A stretch of DNA of 64,000 nt, taken from NCBI RefSeq assembly GCF_002797975.1, contig NZ_PGET01000001.1, positions 310,001 through 374,000 on the forward strand. Reading direction: 5' to 3'. The notes under the pieces are model-generated. The model saw nothing but the letters and a program-made list of their open reading frames with translations, was not told where the DNA came from and ran no database searches. Positions within the stretch are counted from its first letter, which is position 1; each line of letters begins with the position of its first letter. Origin of the DNA: [Clostridium] celerecrescens 18A. GTDB taxonomy: Bacteria > Bacillota > Clostridia > Lachnospirales > Lachnospiraceae. A program made the translations under genes and the position numbers. Below, one piece after another: positions 9,409 to 19,988 of this stretch.

Positions 9409-9447
9409 GGAAGGCTAAAATAGATTTAAACAGGGAGGTTTGGGAGT

Positions 9448-10764
9448 GTGAACTGGAAAGAACTATATGCGTCAAAGCTTAAAACGATAGAAGAGGCAGT
9501 AAAAATCATCAAATCCGGCGACCGGGTGGTCATCAGCCATGCGGTGGGAGAACCGGTGAAACTGGTGGATGCCATGGTGGACTATGTTGTAAAAATGGAT
9601 TTGAGAGACATCGAGATCAATCAGCAGATCGATATGGGGCACTCTCTTTATGCACGGCCGGGAATGGAAAAACATTTCAGGCAGAACAGTTTTTTTGTGG
9701 GGACCAATACCAGGGATTGTGTCAACAGCGGCCGGGGAGATTTTACCCCCTGTTTCTTCTACCAAATACCGGATTTGTTCCGTTCTTTCTTAAAGCCGGA
9801 TGTGCTTTTGGCAACCTTTTCCCTTCCGGATGAGCATGGTTACTGCAGCTTTGGTGTGGCCTGTGATTATACCAAACCGGCTGCGGAGATCGAGGGAGTT
9901 AAGGTAATTGGGGTACTAAATCCCACCATGCCAAGGACTCATGGAGACTGCTTTATCCATATCAGGGACATAGATGCGATCGTGGAAGATAATACGCCGG
10001 TGACGGAGCTGTTAATACCTGAGAGCGGAGACGTGGAACTTGCCATTGGAGAGCATATTGCTTCTTTGATAAAGGATGGGGACTGCTTACAGCTTGGAAT
10101 CGGGGGGATTCCTGATGCTGTTTTAAAATTCCTGGGAGGTAAGAAAAATCTGGGGATCCATTCAGAAATGCTGTCCGACGGCATCGTGGATTTATATGAG
10201 AAAGGCGTTGTTAATTGCAGTGCCAAGAATTTTAATCCGGATAAGATGGTGGTGTCTTTCCTTATGGGAACCAGGCGGTTGTACGATTTTGCAGATAACA
10301 ATCCCTGTATTTACATGGCTCCGGTGGATTATGTCAATAACCCCGGGATCATTGGGCGCAATGATAACATGGTATCCATCAATTCATCTTTGCAGGTGAA
10401 TTTAATGGGAGAGGCCTGTTCGGAGGCTATGGGCTTAAAGCAGTTTTCAGGAATCGGAGGGCAAGTGGACTTTATCCGGGGAGCCGCATTCTCAAAAGGC
10501 GGGCGTTCCATCCTTGCATTTTCCTCCACTGCCAAAAAAGGTACCATTTCCAGGATTGTCCCCTATTTGACCTATGGGGCGACTGTGACCACGTGCAGAA
10601 ATGACGTGGACTATGTTGTGACGGAATATGGGATTGCCAGGATGAAGGGGCATACCTTAAGAGACAGGGCCCGTCAGTTGATCCGGATCGCTGCTCCTCA
10701 GTTCAGGGAGGAGCTTGCGGTGGAGTTTGAAAAACGTTTTGCTGAAAAATACCTGGAGGTGTAG
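9448..10764 (+). CDS. abfT: 4-hydroxybutyrate CoA-transferase, first copy
   Basis: A 438-residue class I CoA-transferase of the acetyl-CoA hydrolase/transferase family. It is predicted to move CoA from acetyl-CoA or butyryl-CoA to 4-hydroxybutyrate. The catalytic glutamate is Glu240 in LGIHSEM, preceded by the oxyanion-loop segment QLGIGGIPDAVL. The start is GTG at 9448 with AGGGAGG about 9 bases upstream. It is followed 4 bases later by a close paralogue of almost the same length. Which partner acid each copy prefers is not visible. Confidence 0.88.
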   Translation: MNWKELYASKLKTIEEAVKIIKSGDRVVISHAVGEPVKLVDAMVDYVVKMDLRDIEINQQIDMGHSLYARPGMEKHFRQNSFFVGTNTRDCVNSGRGDFTPCFFYQIPDLFRSFLKPDVLLATFSLPDEHGYCSFGVACDYTKPAAEIEGVKVIGVLNPTMPRTHGDCFIHIRDIDAIVEDNTPVTELLIPESGDVELAIGEHIASLIKDGDCLQLGIGGIPDAVLKFLGGKKNLGIHSEMLSDGIVDLYEKGVVNCSAKNFNPDKMVVSFLMGTRRLYDFADNNPCIYMAPVDYVNNPGIIGRNDNMVSINSSLQVNLMGEACSEAMGLKQFSGIGGQVDFIRGAAFSKGGRSILAFSSTAKKGTISRIVPYLTYGATVTTCRNDVDYVVTEYGIARMKGHTLRDRARQLIRIAAPQFREELAVEFEKRFAEKYLEV

Positions 10765-10768
10765 GAAT

Positions 10769-12076
10769 ATGGACTGGAGAAAAATATATGCCTCAAAGTT
10801 AAAAACGCCGGAGGAGGCTGTGAAGGAGATCCATTCCGGAGATACAGTGCTGATCGCCCATGCGGCTTCAGAACCCGGAATTCTTGTGAATGCTATGGTG
10901 GATTATGCGGTTGGGCAGGACTTGAGGAACATACGCATTGTCCAGCAGCACGATCTAGGGCCCTGTAAGTATCTAGGGCCTGGAATGGAGCGGCACTTCA
11001 GCTTTAACAACCTATTTGTAGGCCCTGCCAGCAGAAACCACATTGCAGCGGGAAAAGGGGATTATACGCCCTGCTTCTTTTATCAGATTCCGGATTATGT
11101 GGTAAATGTGGAGCCTGCGGATGTATTTTTAGTCACCTTATCTCCGCCGGATGAGCATGGATTTTGCAGCTATGGCATTTCCTGTGATTTTGCAAAGGAG
11201 GCGGGACAAAACCCAAAGACCAGGGTGATTGGTTCTGTGAATCCTAATATGCCAAGGGTAATGGGGGATAATTTTATCCATGTCAGCAGACTGGCGGCCA
11301 TAGTGGAAAGCAACGAGCCGGTCCTTGAACATGGAAATTCCGTGATAGGCGAAACAGAGTCTTCCATCGGAAAGCACATTGCTTCTCTTGTACGGGATGG
11401 AGACTGCCTCCAGCTTGGAATCGGCGCCATACCAGATGCGGTTTTAAGGTGTCTGGACGATAAAAAGGATCTGGGAATCCATTCCGAGATGGTATCTGAC
11501 GGAGTGGTGGATTTGTATGAAAAAGGAGTCATTACAGGAAAAAGAAAGAACATTGACAAAGGGAAAATGGTCGTTACCTTTATGCTTGGCACAAGAAGGC
11601 TGTATGACTTTGTTAATGACAATCCGGCCGTGTCTTTAATGCCTGTGAGTTATGTAAACGATCCCTTTGTCATAAGCCAAAATGACAACGTGGTATCTAT
11701 CAATTCTGCACTGCAGATCGACTTGATGGGGCAGGTATGTGCAGAGGCCATTGGATTAAAGCAATATTCCGCAGTGGGAGGACAGGTGGATTTTGTGAGA
11801 GGTGCAGCTGCGTCTAAGGGCGGACGTTCCATTATTGCATTCCCTTCTGTCACAAAGGGGGGAAGCGTATCGAAAATCGTTCCTTTCCTTTCGGAAGGAG
11901 CAGCCGTGACTACCAGCAGAAATGATGTGGATTATATTGTGACGGAACAGGGCATTGCACGAATGAAGGGAAAGACGTTAAGGGAACGGGCCAGAGCGCT
12001 GGTTAAGATTGCCCATCCAAACTTTCAGGAAGGGCTTAAAGAGGAATTTGAAAGACGTTTTTCGGAGCCGTACTAA
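10769..12076 (+). CDS. 4-hydroxybutyrate/succinate CoA-transferase paralogue, second copy
   Basis: A 435-residue homologue of the preceding gene that aligns without gaps through residue 240 and beyond, including the shared GDCLQLGIG and LGIHSEM (Glu240) segments. The start at 10769 has CTGGAGGT 9 bases upstream. An earlier in-frame ATG inside the first copy has no site. A tandem duplication with divergence suggests a split of tasks. One plausible split is that one copy activates 4-hydroxybutyrate and the other makes succinyl-CoA from succinate, which the pathway needs and no other gene here supplies. Confidence 0.85.
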   Translation: MDWRKIYASKLKTPEEAVKEIHSGDTVLIAHAASEPGILVNAMVDYAVGQDLRNIRIVQQHDLGPCKYLGPGMERHFSFNNLFVGPASRNHIAAGKGDYTPCFFYQIPDYVVNVEPADVFLVTLSPPDEHGFCSYGISCDFAKEAGQNPKTRVIGSVNPNMPRVMGDNFIHVSRLAAIVESNEPVLEHGNSVIGETESSIGKHIASLVRDGDCLQLGIGAIPDAVLRCLDDKKDLGIHSEMVSDGVVDLYEKGVITGKRKNIDKGKMVVTFMLGTRRLYDFVNDNPAVSLMPVSYVNDPFVISQNDNVVSINSALQIDLMGQVCAEAIGLKQYSAVGGQVDFVRGAAASKGGRSIIAFPSVTKGGSVSKIVPFLSEGAAVTTSRNDVDYIVTEQGIARMKGKTLRERARALVKIAHPNFQEGLKEEFERRFSEPY

Positions 12077-12147
12077 TGCGGAAAAGCCTTGTATTATCAT
12101 GGGATATATGGTATGTAAGAAATACCGGGTCCTGCAGAGATGCCCGG

Positions 12148-12182
12148 TTCCCGGTCCGGATAGATATCATCCGGACCGGGAA
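12148..12182. terminator. Bidirectional terminator between the CoA-transferase and nfu genes
   Basis: Perfect 14-bp inverted repeat TTCCCGGTCCGGAT (12148-12161) / ATCCGGACCGGGAA (12169-12182) with a 7-nt loop, between convergent genes. The flanking T-tract is weak. Confidence 0.65.
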
Positions 12183-12196
12183 GGTATCACTTGTCT

Positions 12197-12484
12197 TTAA
12201 GAAGATAGCCCCAGCAGTTTCCTTGCCTCATCCAGTAATTCCTGGCTGGTTTCCTCTACCAGGACAACATCTGCGACAGAAGGGATTGCGGCTTTGATTT
12301 CAGCCGCAATCAGTTCTTCGCTGGTGCGGCTGGCAGCGGGACATCCGGAACATTTGCCGGTTAACCGGACTTTCAAAATGTTATGTTCCAGGCTCAGTAC
12401 CGTGACGTTGCCTTCGTGTTTGGCCAAAGCCGGGCGTACCTTCTTATTAAGGATCATTTCAATCTGCTCTCTTGTTCCTATCAT
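12197..12484 (-). CDS. NifU-like (Nfu domain) iron-sulfur scaffold protein
   Basis: A 95-residue stand-alone Nfu domain with the cluster-binding pair Cys45 and Cys48 in GKCSGCPAA. It probably carries or delivers Fe-S clusters. The start at 12484 follows AAGGAGGG; a longer upstream extension is hydrophobic and lacks a site. It sits on the opposite strand inside a region rich in Fe-S enzymes (AbfD, Hdr, Flx, FrdB, fumarase), so a maturation role for these is possible but unproven. Confidence 0.85.
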   Translation of the reverse strand: MIGTREQIEMILNKKVRPALAKHEGNVTVLSLEHNILKVRLTGKCSGCPAASRTSEELIAAEIKAAIPSVADVVLVEETSQELLDEARKLLGLSS

Positions 12485-12605
12485 GGCGAACCCTCCTTTT
12501 GAAACAGTGTAACAGCAGGAAGGAGCCTTTGTCAATCCGGATACCGATACGAATATCTGATGGATACAGATAGGAAAAAACAATAAAAGAAAAGAGGGAA
12601 TCGGT

Positions 12606-13499
12606 ATGTCGGCCAATTTTGAACATTACAAAGTTTTTTACTATGTTGCTAAGTATAAGAATTTCACAAGGGCTGCCAATGCTCTTTTAACTAGTCAGCC
12701 TTCTGTGACCTGCTATATACAGAACCTTGAAAACGTGCTGGGCTGTAAGTTGTTTATACGGTCGAAAAAGGGCGTTGTTTTGACCAGTGAAGGAGAACTG
12801 CTTTACAGCTATGTGGCGCCCGCCTGTATGCAGTTTATGCAGGGGGAGGACGCCTTAAAGGAGAGGCTGGGCAAACAGAGTGAGCAGATCAACGTGGGAG
12901 CCACCCAGATGGCTATGCATTCCTATCTGCTGACTGGGCTTCATCAGTTTAAAGAACAATTTCCCCAGGTCAGGTTAAACATCTTCACCTATAACACGCC
13001 CCAGACCTTAAGTGAGCTGAAGGCAGGAAAAATTGATTTGGGAATTATTACAACCCCGTTTTATTGTGATGAGAACATAAAGTCAGTCAAGGTAAAGACC
13101 TTCCGCAGCCTGCTGGCGGGTGGAAAGAAGTATGGGGAATACAGCGGAAAAACCAGTTACCTTTCGGAACTTTCTACACTTCCGCTGATAACCATGTCAA
13201 ACGTCACAACGACCTTTGCCTTTTTCCAGGAATTTTACCATTCCTGCGGCCTGGTCATGCAGCCGGCCATTGAAGTGGCAGGAATTGACTTGATTCTCCC
13301 GGTAATCGTGCAGAACTTAGGCATTGGGTTTGTTCCCGAAGAGCTGGCCCGGCCGGCCCTTGAAAAGGAAGAGATCGTAGAAATAAAGCTGCATGAACAG
13401 ATACCGGAACGAAGCATCTGCATTGTCAGCGACAGCCGCCGTCCCTTAAGCTCGGCTGCAAAGCAGCTTCAGCAGATGTTAGAAGGCGACTGCCCGTGA
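12606..13499 (+). CDS. LysR family transcriptional regulator
   Basis: A 297-residue LysR-type regulator. The N-terminal winged helix-turn-helix is visible in residues 1-60 (FYYVAKYKNFTRAANAL, SQPSVTCYIQNLE). A periplasmic-binding-like effector domain follows from about residue 90. It lies upstream of, and co-directional with, acd-etfBA and divergent from nfu. It is therefore a candidate controller of the acyl-CoA dehydrogenase operon and perhaps the 4-hydroxybutyrate operon. The ligand is unknown. Confidence 0.85.
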   Translation: MSANFEHYKVFYYVAKYKNFTRAANALLTSQPSVTCYIQNLENVLGCKLFIRSKKGVVLTSEGELLYSYVAPACMQFMQGEDALKERLGKQSEQINVGATQMAMHSYLLTGLHQFKEQFPQVRLNIFTYNTPQTLSELKAGKIDLGIITTPFYCDENIKSVKVKTFRSLLAGGKKYGEYSGKTSYLSELSTLPLITMSNVTTTFAFFQEFYHSCGLVMQPAIEVAGIDLILPVIVQNLGIGFVPEELARPALEKEEIVEIKLHEQIPERSICIVSDSRRPLSSAAKQLQQMLEGDCP

Positions 13500-13568
13500 G
13501 CTTTCTAAAACGCAGGTCCTGTGAGCTGCACTGTTGACTTATGGTATAAAAAATGAAGGAGCACAAGC

Positions 13569-14720
13569 ATGGATTTTAATTTATCGAATAAACACCTTCT
13601 CGCAAGAACCCTGTTCCGGCAGTTTGCCGAAAAAGAAGCAAAGCCCCTGGCGCAGGAGACTGACGAGACGGAAAAGTTTCCGAAATCAACCGTTGAACAG
13701 ATGGCAAAATACGGATTCCTGGGAATACCGGTTCCCAGGGAATACGGCGGCCAGGGCTGTGATCCCCTTACATACGTTATGTGCGTGGAGGAACTTGCCA
13801 AGGTATGCGCGGCAACTGCCGTCATTGTATCCGCCCACACTTCTCTTTGCATTGATCCCATACTTACCTATGGGAGCGAAGTCCAGAAGCAAAAGTACAT
13901 CCCTGACCTTGCATCTGGAAAGAAGCTTGGCGCCTTTGGACTGACGGAGGCCGGGGCTGGCACCGATGCCCAGGGACAGCAGACAAAGGCAGCACTGGAT
14001 GGAGACCACTGGGTATTAAATGGTTCCAAGTGCTTTATCACCAATGGAAAAGAAGCTGATGTCTACGTCATTATCGCTGTGACCGGCACGGTGGAAAAGC
14101 GTGGGAAAAAGTTAAAGGAAATATCCGCCTTTTTAGTGGAAAAGGGGACTCCGGGCTTTTCCTTCGGTACAAAGGAGAAGAAAATGGGGATCAGAGGTTC
14201 TTCTACCTATGAATTGATTTTCACGGATTGCCGCATCCCTAAGGAAAACTTACTTGGAAGCCAGGGAAAGGGATTTCAGATTGCCATGCATACCTTAGAC
14301 GGCGGAAGGATCGGAATTGCTGCCCAGGCCCTGGGCATTGCGGAAGGAGCATTTGATTCCACTGTTAAATACGTTAAGGAAAGAAAGCAGTTTGGCCGCA
14401 GCATCGGCCAGTTCCAGAATACCCAGTTTCAGTTAGCTGATATGGCAGCCAGGATCGAAGCAGCCAGACTGCTGGTATATAAGGCTGCTGTGGCAAAAGC
14501 CACGCAAAAGATCTACAGCGTGGAAGCGGCCATGGCAAAACTATATGCGGCGGAGGCAGCCATGGATGTGACCACAAAAGCGGTACAGCTCCATGGTGGT
14601 TACGGATATATCAGGGAATACGAGGTGGAACGCATGATGCGGGATGCCAAAATCACGGAGATATACGAGGGGACCTCGGAGGTGCAGCGCATGGTCATAT
14701 CCGGGAATATTTTAAAATAA
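13569..14720 (+). CDS. bcd: Short-chain acyl-CoA dehydrogenase (butyryl-CoA dehydrogenase type)
   Basis: A 383-residue FAD acyl-CoA dehydrogenase. Family signatures include FGLTEAGAGTDAQGQQT, KCFITNG, RKQFGRSIGQFQ and QLHGGYGYIREY. The catalytic base is Glu367 in IYEGTSE, the position used by short-chain enzymes. With the EtfBA genes directly behind it, it is predicted to reduce crotonyl-CoA, the product of AbfD, to butyryl-CoA. In clostridial Bcd-EtfAB complexes this reaction bifurcates electrons from NADH to crotonyl-CoA and ferredoxin; that applies here by homology only. Confidence 0.88.
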   Translation: MDFNLSNKHLLARTLFRQFAEKEAKPLAQETDETEKFPKSTVEQMAKYGFLGIPVPREYGGQGCDPLTYVMCVEELAKVCAATAVIVSAHTSLCIDPILTYGSEVQKQKYIPDLASGKKLGAFGLTEAGAGTDAQGQQTKAALDGDHWVLNGSKCFITNGKEADVYVIIAVTGTVEKRGKKLKEISAFLVEKGTPGFSFGTKEKKMGIRGSSTYELIFTDCRIPKENLLGSQGKGFQIAMHTLDGGRIGIAAQALGIAEGAFDSTVKYVKERKQFGRSIGQFQNTQFQLADMAARIEAARLLVYKAAVAKATQKIYSVEAAMAKLYAAEAAMDVTTKAVQLHGGYGYIREYEVERMMRDAKITEIYEGTSEVQRMVISGNILK

Positions 14721-14732
14721 GGAGGGCTTGTT

Positions 14733-15515
14733 GTGAAAATAGTAGTCTGTATCAAACAGGTACCTGATACAAAAAACGGGGTAAAATTTAAGCCTGACGG
14801 CACTTTGGACCGGGGAGCTATGGCAAGTGTCATGAACCCGGACGACAAAGCCGGACTGGAAGCAGCCCTTCGCCTAAAGGACCGGCATGGCGGAGAAGTG
14901 ACTGTTATCACCATGGGACTTCCAAAAGCGGAAGAGGTATTGAGGGAGGCCCTGGCCATGGGGGCGGATCAGGCAATCCTAATAACAGACCGGGTGTTGG
15001 GAGGAGCCGATACGTGGGCAACTTCCTCTACATTGGCCGGAGCAGTCAGAAAACTGGAATACGATCTGATTATTACAGGACGTCAGGCCATTGACGGGGA
15101 TACCGCTCAGGTTGGGCCCCAGCTTTCCGAACATTTAGGCATTCCGGTGATTTCCTATGCCCAGAAGATCCGGGTAGAGGGAGACTGTGTGATTGCAGAG
15201 CGTCAGTTTGAGGACCGGTATCACGTTTTAAAGGCAAAGCTACCCTGCCTGATTACAGCACTTTCTGAGCTTAACGAGCCCCGTTACATGACACCGGGCG
15301 GTATCTTTGATGCGTATGAAGCGGATATTACGGTATGGGGAAGAGGGGATTTAAAAGACGTAGCGGATACGGACATTGGACTAAAAGGTTCTCCCACCCA
15401 GATCGCAAAGGCTTCCGACAAGGTGAAAAAGGGAACGGGAGAGATAATAAATGGAACCCCTGGGGAAACCGCAGCATTTATTGTGGAAAAGTTAAAGGAA
15501 AGACATGTTATTTAG
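14733..15515 (+). CDS. etfB: Electron transfer flavoprotein beta subunit
   Basis: A 260-residue EtfB. The N-terminus KIVVCIKQVPDT, the MNPDDKAGLEAAL segment and ITGRQAIDGDTAQVGPQ are family hallmarks. The start is GTG at 14733 with AAGGAGGG upstream, 12 bases after bcd. It partners with the next gene and the acyl-CoA dehydrogenase. In bifurcating Etfs this subunit carries the bifurcating FAD. Confidence 0.93.
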   Translation: MKIVVCIKQVPDTKNGVKFKPDGTLDRGAMASVMNPDDKAGLEAALRLKDRHGGEVTVITMGLPKAEEVLREALAMGADQAILITDRVLGGADTWATSSTLAGAVRKLEYDLIITGRQAIDGDTAQVGPQLSEHLGIPVISYAQKIRVEGDCVIAERQFEDRYHVLKAKLPCLITALSELNEPRYMTPGGIFDAYEADITVWGRGDLKDVADTDIGLKGSPTQIAKASDKVKKGTGEIINGTPGETAAFIVEKLKERHVI

Positions 15516-15539
15516 CGGAAGAGAGGGGAGACAGGCAAC

Positions 15540-16580
15540 ATGAATTTGGAAGAAAACAAAGGGATCTGGGTTTTTGCACAGCAGACAGATCACCGGTTAA
15601 ACAGCATTGCATTTGAATTGCTTGGAAAAGGAAAGGAGCTTGCGAAGGATTTAAATACAGATGTGACAGCAGTGCTCATTGGTTATGAAATTATGGGATT
15701 GGCGGACGAACTTGCCGCATATGGTGCCGACAGGGTGATCGCCGTGGACGGACCGGAGTTTAAGGAATACCGTGCAGAGCCCTATACCCATGCACTTGCT
15801 TCTGCAATCAGGAAATACAAGCCGGAAATCGTTCTCATAGGCGCAACTGCTGTGGGAAGAGAGTTAGGGCCAAAAGTGTCGGCCAGAATTGCAACAGGGC
15901 TTACTGCAGATTGTACAAAGCTGGAAATCGGTGATTTTCCGTTACATCAGGTTTCGGATAAGAAGCAGAAGCATAATCAGCTTCTGATGACCCGTCCAGC
16001 TTTCGGCGGCAATACCATAGCAACCATCGCCTGCCCCAATCATCGCCCCCAGATGGCCACAGTCCGTCCTGGAGTAATGCGTGCCGCCGGGAAGATTGAG
16101 GGCAGAAAGGCTGTGATTGAGGAATTCAATCCTGGCTATCATAGCGGGAAGGATACAGAGATCCTGGAGATTGTGAAAGCCGTAAATGAATCAGCAGACA
16201 TTATGGACGCTAAAATACTGGTGTCAGGGGGACGTGGCATAGGCGGTCCGGAAAACTTCCACCTTCTGAAGGAGCTCGCAGATGCATTGGGCGGAGAGGT
16301 AAGCTGCTCAAGGGCCGTTGTGGACGCAGGCTGGAAGCCCAAGGACCTGCAGGTGGGCCAGACCGGAAAGACCGTTCGTCCGAGTGTGTACTTTGCTGTT
16401 GGAATTTCCGGGGCAATCCAGCATGTGGCAGGTATGGAGGAGTCTGATTTGATCATTGCAATCAATAAGGATGAAAGCGCCCCCATTTTTGAGGTCGCAG
16501 ATTACGGGATCACCGGTGACTGGAAGAAAATCGTTCCGGAACTGACCAGGCAGCTTCAGGCAGTCAGGGACGGAATATAG
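15540..16580 (+). CDS. etfA: Electron transfer flavoprotein alpha subunit
   Basis: A 346-residue EtfA. The C-terminal FAD domain shows SGGRGIGGPENF, SRAVVDAGW, QVGQTGKTV and PSVYFAVGISGAIQH (about 230-310). The start has GAGAGGGGAG upstream, 25 bases after etfB. It completes a three-gene bcd-etfBA operon. It is shorter than ferredoxin-fused EtfA forms and has no N-terminal ferredoxin domain. Confidence 0.93.
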   Translation: MNLEENKGIWVFAQQTDHRLNSIAFELLGKGKELAKDLNTDVTAVLIGYEIMGLADELAAYGADRVIAVDGPEFKEYRAEPYTHALASAIRKYKPEIVLIGATAVGRELGPKVSARIATGLTADCTKLEIGDFPLHQVSDKKQKHNQLLMTRPAFGGNTIATIACPNHRPQMATVRPGVMRAAGKIEGRKAVIEEFNPGYHSGKDTEILEIVKAVNESADIMDAKILVSGGRGIGGPENFHLLKELADALGGEVSCSRAVVDAGWKPKDLQVGQTGKTVRPSVYFAVGISGAIQHVAGMEESDLIIAINKDESAPIFEVADYGITGDWKKIVPELTRQLQAVRDGI

Positions 16581-16601
16581 GGATTTCAGCCGGATTCGTT
16601 A

Positions 16602-16630
16602 TTGAAATTGAGATTATGGTATGTTATAAT
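16602..16630 (+). promoter_or_regulatory. Promoter before the response regulator leader
   Basis: TTGAAA (16602-16607), 17-bp spacer, TATAAT (16625-16630). Transcription would begin near 16637, giving a leader of about 125 nt with an internal terminator before the regulator gene. Confidence 0.65.
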
Positions 16631-16657
16631 AATTTATATCGGTCCAGAGAGAAAGAG

Positions 16658-16705
16658 AGCGCAGCAGGACAACTGAAAGGTTGTCTTTTGTGTGCGCTTT
16701 TTTTG
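16658..16705 (+). terminator. Terminator in the leader of the response regulator gene
   Basis: Two nested stems: AGCGCA (16658-16663) / TGCGCT (16693-16698) outside and GACAAC (16668-16673) / GTTGTC (16680-16685) inside, then a run of T. It may end the etfA transcript, or attenuate the transcript starting at the promoter just upstream. Confidence 0.75.
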
Positions 16706-16762
16706 TTGGATGAAAAAAGGGATCTTATTTGAAGCCATTATTTACAGGAGGGGTTGAAAAAT

Positions 16763-17455
16763 ATGTATCAGACAATCATCATTGAAGATGACCCTATCGT
16801 TGCTTCTATTAACCGTCATTTTGTCGAATTAAATAAAGATATGGAAGTATGCGGTTGTTTTAACAATGGACAGGATGCTCTGAACTATCTGGAGGAGCAT
16901 TCCGTAGATTTGGCCATCACGGAGCTGTATATGCCGAAAATGGATGGAATGGAGCTTCTGCGGGAGATCCGGAGACAGGAGAAGGATCTGGATGTCATAG
17001 TAGTAAGTTCCGCCAACGATGTAAAGCATGTTAAGAAGTTTCTTTCGCTTGGAATTATCGACTATCTGATAAAGCCATTTGAATATAACAGGTTTAACCA
17101 TGCTTTGGAGAAGTTTACGAAAAGTCAGGAACTGCTGAAACCCCGTAATTTCTCCCAGTCCCAATTAGATAAGCTTTTTTACATTTCTTCTCTGCCCCAG
17201 GCAGAAGAAAACAGCAAGGGAATCCAGGAAGCTACCTTAAGCAGTATATTGGATTATATGAAAGTGCACCAGCTGGATCCAATGACAAGCGATATGATCG
17301 CCAAGGAGGTACGGTTGTCCAGTGTGACGGTCAGAAGGTACATGAATTATCTGTTGGAAAAACAGAGGGTTATCAGTGATATTGATTATAACACCGGAGG
17401 AAGGCCCAGTGTTGTTTACCGTTACATAATCGAAGAGGAGTGCCTGGCAGAGTAA
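16763..17455 (+). CDS. CitB/DcuR-type response regulator with Glu in place of the phospho-acceptor Asp
   Basis: A 230-residue two-domain regulator. The receiver domain (1-120) has the acidic pair in IIEDDP (Glu8-Asp10), Ser82/Ser83 and Lys104 (LIKPF). The site expected to read D-x-x-M-P reads ELYMP, so the phospho-acceptor is Glu54 (codon GAG). The C-terminal part (about 155-225) resembles the winged helix of CitB/DcuR/MalR regulators of C4-dicarboxylate and citrate genes. ATG 16763 is preferred over TTG 16754 because AGGAGGGG ends just before the TTG. No histidine kinase is adjacent. Glu can mimic phospho-Asp, so it may be constitutively active; that is inference. Confidence 0.85.
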   Translation: MYQTIIIEDDPIVASINRHFVELNKDMEVCGCFNNGQDALNYLEEHSVDLAITELYMPKMDGMELLREIRRQEKDLDVIVVSSANDVKHVKKFLSLGIIDYLIKPFEYNRFNHALEKFTKSQELLKPRNFSQSQLDKLFYISSLPQAEENSKGIQEATLSSILDYMKVHQLDPMTSDMIAKEVRLSSVTVRRYMNYLLEKQRVISDIDYNTGGRPSVVYRYIIEEECLAE

Positions 17456-17462
17456 GAAAAGT

Positions 17463-17498
17463 GCCGGAAACACCGGGCAGGTGTTCCGGCCTTTTTCT
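17463..17498 (+). terminator. Intrinsic terminator after the response regulator
   Basis: GCCGGAAACACC pairs with GGTGTTCCGGC (one bulge) across a short loop, followed by CTTTTTCTTTT. Confidence 0.85.
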
Positions 17499-17537
17499 TT
17501 TCTTATTGGTCACATTAACAGGATATTAGAGGTATAT

Positions 17538-18248
17538 TTATGCCCAGGGGATCGCGCTGTAGAGAAGTACTGCAGCTAAGGCACCGATCAGGGGCCCAAA
17601 TAACACGATGGGAGCATATTTCCAATTGGAACTGCCTTTATCCTTAATGGGAAGAACGGCGTGAGCAAGCCGGGGGCCTAAATCCCTGGCAGGATTGATG
17701 GCGTATCCGGTTAAACCTCCAAGGGACATACCGATGGAAACGATGATTCCAAGCACAAAAAAGTTACCTAATCCCGGAACCGCTCCTGTCTGTCCGATGC
17801 CTTTAATGGCAAATACAAGAACGAATGTTCCGATAATTTCACTTAACAGGTTGCGGCCGGTGTTGGGAATCGCAGGTGAAGTACAGAAAACACCTCGTTT
17901 CGTGGCCTGGCTCTCCGTTGCGTCAAGCTGATCCTTAAACAATAAGTAAACCAGGACGGCACCGGTAAATGCTCCTGCAAATTGTGCGATCACATATCCC
18001 GGAACAAGATCCCATGGAAGACTTCCGTCTGCCGCCAGGGCAATGGTAAGAGCCGGATTAAAATGGGCTCCGGAAGCTGCGCCGAAGATGAAAGCAGGTA
18101 TCATAACCGCTAACCCCCATGCAAAGGAGACCTGGATGGAACCTCCACCCTTCATACCGGACTTATCCAGGTTAACATTGGCGACCACGCCATCTCCAAG
18201 CAAAATCAAAATCATAGTTCCTAAAAATTCTGCTATATACATTAACAT
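17538..18248 (-). CDS. glpF: Glycerol uptake facilitator (MIP/aquaporin family)
   Basis: A 236-residue membrane channel with six helices and two NPA boxes: HFNPALTIAL in the first half and YAINPARDLGPRL in the second. The Asp after the second NPA-R motif is typical of glycerol-permeable members. It lies 32 bases behind glpK on the minus strand with a GGGAGGAAAC ribosome site, forming a glpK-glpF operon for glycerol entry and trapping. Confidence 0.92.
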   Translation of the reverse strand: MLMYIAEFLGTMILILLGDGVVANVNLDKSGMKGGGSIQVSFAWGLAVMIPAFIFGAASGAHFNPALTIALAADGSLPWDLVPGYVIAQFAGAFTGAVLVYLLFKDQLDATESQATKRGVFCTSPAIPNTGRNLLSEIIGTFVLVFAIKGIGQTGAVPGLGNFFVLGIIVSIGMSLGGLTGYAINPARDLGPRLAHAVLPIKDKGSSNWKYAPIVLFGPLIGALAAVLLYSAIPWA

Positions 18249-18280
18249 ACGTTTCCTCCCTGAAACTTTTATTTAGTTTT

Positions 18281-19900
<1,620 letters not shown>

Positions 19901-19988
19901 AAATGTATTCAATACTTTCCAATGATTCCGCTCACTTCTGATATATGATAAATTATTATCAATGTAAGAGGTTGGGAGGTTTTATACA

